DNA from: Comamonadaceae bacterium
GTDB taxonomy: Bacteria > Pseudomonadota > Gammaproteobacteria > Burkholderiales > Burkholderiaceae_C
Length of the DNA stretch: 16,800 bases
NCBI GenBank assembly: GCA_947464665.1
Contig: CANHXV010000023.1
Coordinates: forward strand, 1 to 16,800
Direction of reading: 5' to 3'
Shown: in pieces, positions 15,401 to 16,800 of the stretch
Numbering within the stretch: the stretch's first letter is position 1
Layout of the letters: each line of letters starts with the position of its first letter
The notes under the pieces: generated by a model
What the model was told of the DNA's origin: nothing
The model's database searches: none
What the model saw: only the letters and a program-made list of their open reading frames with translations
Translations under genes and position numbers: made by a program

Positions 15401-15720
15401 ACGCCGTTGTGCCACAAATCGAGCGCACAGTTGAGCGCTGTTTGACCACCCATGGTGGGCAGGATGGCATCAGGACGCTCTTTGGCAATGATCTTCTCAA
15501 CCGTTTGCCAAGTGATGGGTTCGATGTAGGTGACGTCTGCTGTGGCAGGGTCGGTCATGATCGTGGCAGGGTTACTGTTAATCAAGATGACTTTGTAACC
15601 CTCTTCGCGCAAAGCCTTGCAGGCTTGCACGCCAGAGTAATCGAACTCACAGGCCTGGCCAATGATGATGGGGCCAGCGCCAATGATGAGGATGCTTTTG
15701 AGGTCGGAGCGCTTTGGCAT
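12496..15720 (-). CDS. carB: Carbamoyl-phosphate synthase large subunit
   Basis: Full-length protein of 1074 residues (E. coli 1073). Using ammonia from CarA, bicarbonate and two ATP, it makes carbamoyl phosphate for pyrimidines and arginine. The internal duplication is plain: LIIGAGPIIIGQACEFDYSG near residue 11 and VLGGGPNRIGQGIEFDYCC near 565 begin the two ATP-grasp halves. Each has its glycine-rich ATP loop (GGTGGGIAYN in the first, LGGRAMEIV in the second) and an EMNPRVSRS or EVNPRASRT metal-binding segment. The oligomerisation domain lies between them, and the last 135 or so residues are the MGS-like allosteric domain, with ATKGTAA and NKVTEGRPHI conserved, suggesting a nucleotide (UMP-type) site is kept. 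The ATG lies one base after the carA stop; its ribosome binding site (GGAG, 15731-15734) is inside carA. Confidence 0.98.
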   Translation of the reverse strand: MPKRSDLKSILIIGAGPIIIGQACEFDYSGVQACKALREEGYKVILINSNPATIMTDPATADVTYIEPITWQTVEKIIAKERPDAILPTMGGQTALNCALDLWHNGVLDKYKVELIGATPEAIDKAEDRLKFKDAMTKIGLGSARSGIAHSMDEAWDVQRTVGFPTVIRPSFTLGGTGGGIAYNPEEFETICKRGLEASPTNELLIEESLLGWKEYEMEVVRDKADNCIIICSIENLDPMGVHTGDSITVAPAQTLTDKEYQIMRNASLAVLREIGVDTGGSNVQFSINPKDGRMIVIEMNPRVSRSSALASKATGFPIAKVAAKLAVGYTLDELRNEITGGATPASFEPSIDYVVTKIPRFAFEKFPTADSRLTTQMKSVGEVMAMGRTFQESFQKALRGLEVGVDGLNEKTQDREVLEKELGEPGPDRIWYVGDAFAMGLSVDEVFNLTKIDPWFLVQIENIVKIELELETTQLKAIAADELRALKKKGFSDRRLAKLLKTTEHDVRAQRHALNIRPVYKRVDTCAAEFSTDTAYMYSTYEDECEAEPTSNKKIMVLGGGPNRIGQGIEFDYCCVHAALAMREDGYETIMVNCNPETVSTDYDTSDRLYFEPLTLEDVLEIVDKEKPTGVIVQYGGQTPLKLALGLEAAGVPIIGTSPDMIDAAEDRERFQKLLQTLALRQPPNATARTEPEALEKAAALGYPLVVRPSYVLGGRAMEIVHEQRDLERYMREAVKVSNDSPVLLDRFLNDAIECDVDCIRDPEGKTFIGGVMEHIEQAGVHSGDSACSLPPYSLSSATVDELKRQTAAMAGALSVVGLMNVQFAIQHVDGKDVIYVLEVNPRASRTVPYVSKATGIQLAKVAARCMAGQSLASQGITKEVTPPYFSVKEAVFPFVKFPGVDTILGPEMKSTGEVMGVGKTFGEAFVKSQMGAGTKLPREGKVFLTVKNSDKPRAVNVARDLVAQGFVIFATKGTAAAIAAEGVAVQAVNKVTEGRPHIVDMIKNNEIALVINTVEERRNAIADSRAIRTSALLARVTTFTTIAGAEAAVEGMKYIDNLDVISVQEMHAMLIG

Positions 15721-15721
15721 G

Positions 15722-16800
15722 TTATTTGGTCTCCATCAGGTTGATGAAGCGATCGAAGAGATAGGCAATGTCATGAGGGCCGGGTGAGGCCTCGGGGTGA
15801 CCTTGGAAACAGAACGCAGGTTTGTCGGTTCGGGCCAAGCCTTGCAAGGTACCGTCAAACAAAGACACGTGCGTGGCGCGTAAATTGTCGGGTAAAGATT
15901 TTTCGTCCACTGCAAAACCGTGGTTTTGGCTGGTGATGGACACACGACCAGAGTCGAGATCTTTAACCGGATGGTTGGCACCATGATGACCAAACTTCAT
16001 TTTGAAAGTTTTTGCGCCGCTGGCCAAGGCCATGATTTGGTGACCTAAACAAATACCGAAAGTGGGTATACCAGTTTCAATCAGTTCTTTGGCCGCTGCA
16101 ATGGCGTAGTCGCAAGGCTCTGGGTCGCCAGGGCCATTGGACAAGAAGATGCCGTTGGGCTTGTGCTTGAGCACATCGGCAGCGGGTGTTTTGGCTGGCA
16201 CCACCGTGACTTTGCAACCGCGCTCAGCGAGCATGCGCAAGATATTTTTCTTCACGCCAAAGTCGTATGCCACAACATGGAAGCGAGCTGATGTTTGTTG
16301 GCCGTAGCCAACTCCCAGTTGCCACTCGGATTCGGTCCAAGGGTAAGAAGCAGGCACTGATACTTTTTGGGCCAAGTCCAAACCTGCCATGGCTGGAGCT
16401 GATTTGGCAGATTGAACAGCTTGCGCTTTGAGTTCGGGTGTTACTTGTTGGCCTACAGCCAAAGCAACAATGGCACCGTTTTGAGCGCCCTTGCTTCTCA
16501 AAAGACGAGTGAGTTGGCGGGTGTCAATGTTGGCAATGGCCACTGTGCTACTGCGTGACAAGTAAGCTGAAAGCGTTTCGGTTGAACGGAAATTGCTTGC
16601 AACCATGGGTAGATCTTTGATGATCAAGCCAGCGGCATGGACTTTGTCAGATTCGACATCCTCGGGGTTGACGCCATAGTTGCCGATGTGCGGGTATGTG
16701 AGGGTGACGATCTGCTGGCAGTAGCTAGGGTCAGTGAGGATTTCTTGATAGCCTGTGAGGGAGGTATTGAAGACCACCTCACCTACAGTAGAGCCAGAGG
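15722..16800 (-). CDS. carA: Carbamoyl-phosphate synthase small (glutaminase) subunit, 5' end cut off
   Basis: 358 residues are visible; roughly 25 N-terminal residues lie beyond the right edge. An in-frame GTG at 16775-16777 is an internal valine, because the frame stays open to the edge and codes for the expected family sequence SGSTVGEVVFNTSLTGYQE. The subunit hydrolyses glutamine and passes ammonia to CarB. The N-terminal half is the CarA-specific domain. The C-terminal half is a class I glutamine amidotransferase: SNGPGDP, nucleophile Cys250 in GICLGHQ, and His334 and Glu336 in FQGHPEASPGPHD (numbering of the visible fragment). Stop codon and carB start are separated by one base, so the subunits are translationally coupled. 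Confidence 0.97.
   Translation of the reverse strand, partial: SGSTVGEVVFNTSLTGYQEILTDPSYCQQIVTLTYPHIGNYGVNPEDVESDKVHAAGLIIKDLPMVASNFRSTETLSAYLSRSSTVAIANIDTRQLTRLLRSKGAQNGAIVALAVGQQVTPELKAQAVQSAKSAPAMAGLDLAQKVSVPASYPWTESEWQLGVGYGQQTSARFHVVAYDFGVKKNILRMLAERGCKVTVVPAKTPAADVLKHKPNGIFLSNGPGDPEPCDYAIAAAKELIETGIPTFGICLGHQIMALASGAKTFKMKFGHHGANHPVKDLDSGRVSITSQNHGFAVDEKSLPDNLRATHVSLFDGTLQGLARTDKPAFCFQGHPEASPGPHDIAYLFDRFINLMETK

Noticed and set aside
16775..16777. Possible GTG start of carA within the window
   Set aside because: The reading frame stays open to the right edge and encodes the expected CarA sequence upstream, so this GTG is an internal valine and the gene is simply cut off.
1..16800. Mobile elements, CRISPR arrays, toxin-antitoxin or defence genes
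   Set aside because: The window is packed with conserved housekeeping genes; the gaps are short, and I saw no transposase, direct-repeat array, attachment site or change in composition.

Overview
This window is a stretch of core bacterial chromosome. It most resembles a betaproteobacterium of the Burkholderiales, probably a Comamonadaceae relative such as Limnohabitans or Rhodoferax. That placement rests on the protein flavour and gene content and is an inference, not a measured phylogeny. By eye the base composition is balanced and even throughout. I see no tRNA, rRNA, IS element, phage gene or CRISPR array.

Layout. On the left, the first 21 codons of rpsF (ribosomal protein S6) run off the edge on the minus strand, behind a short leader with two hairpins. 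Next come two translationally coupled minus-strand genes: ppsA (phosphoenolpyruvate synthase), then a large sodium:solute symporter of the VC_2705 type that starts on TTG inside the ppsA stop. Divergent from ppsA is ppsR, the kinase/phosphorylase that switches PpsA off and on. Convergent with ppsR is a minus-strand block, rlmE-ftsH-folP-glmM, the same order as in Escherichia coli. yhbY lies head-to-head with rlmE and is followed on the plus strand by a small GT8-like glycosyltransferase. A symmetric hairpin with A/T tracts separates that gene from the convergent carA-carB-greA operon; carA is cut by the right edge.

How the genes work together. carAB makes carbamoyl phosphate for pyrimidines and arginine. 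greA rescues stalled RNA polymerase. rlmE and yhbY act on the large ribosomal subunit. ftsH is the membrane quality-control protease. folP makes dihydropteroate and glmM makes the precursor of UDP-GlcNAc. ppsA/ppsR control entry of pyruvate into gluconeogenesis, and the coupled symporter may import a substrate that feeds this step.

No undescribed multi-gene system is evident. The points most worth a second look are the symporter (coupling to ppsA, a coiled-coil insertion and an EF-hand-like loop, both predicted periplasmic), the UUCG-capped terminator inside the ftsH-folP block, the structured rpsF leader, and the uncharacterised glycosyltransferase inside a translation/transcription gene cluster.
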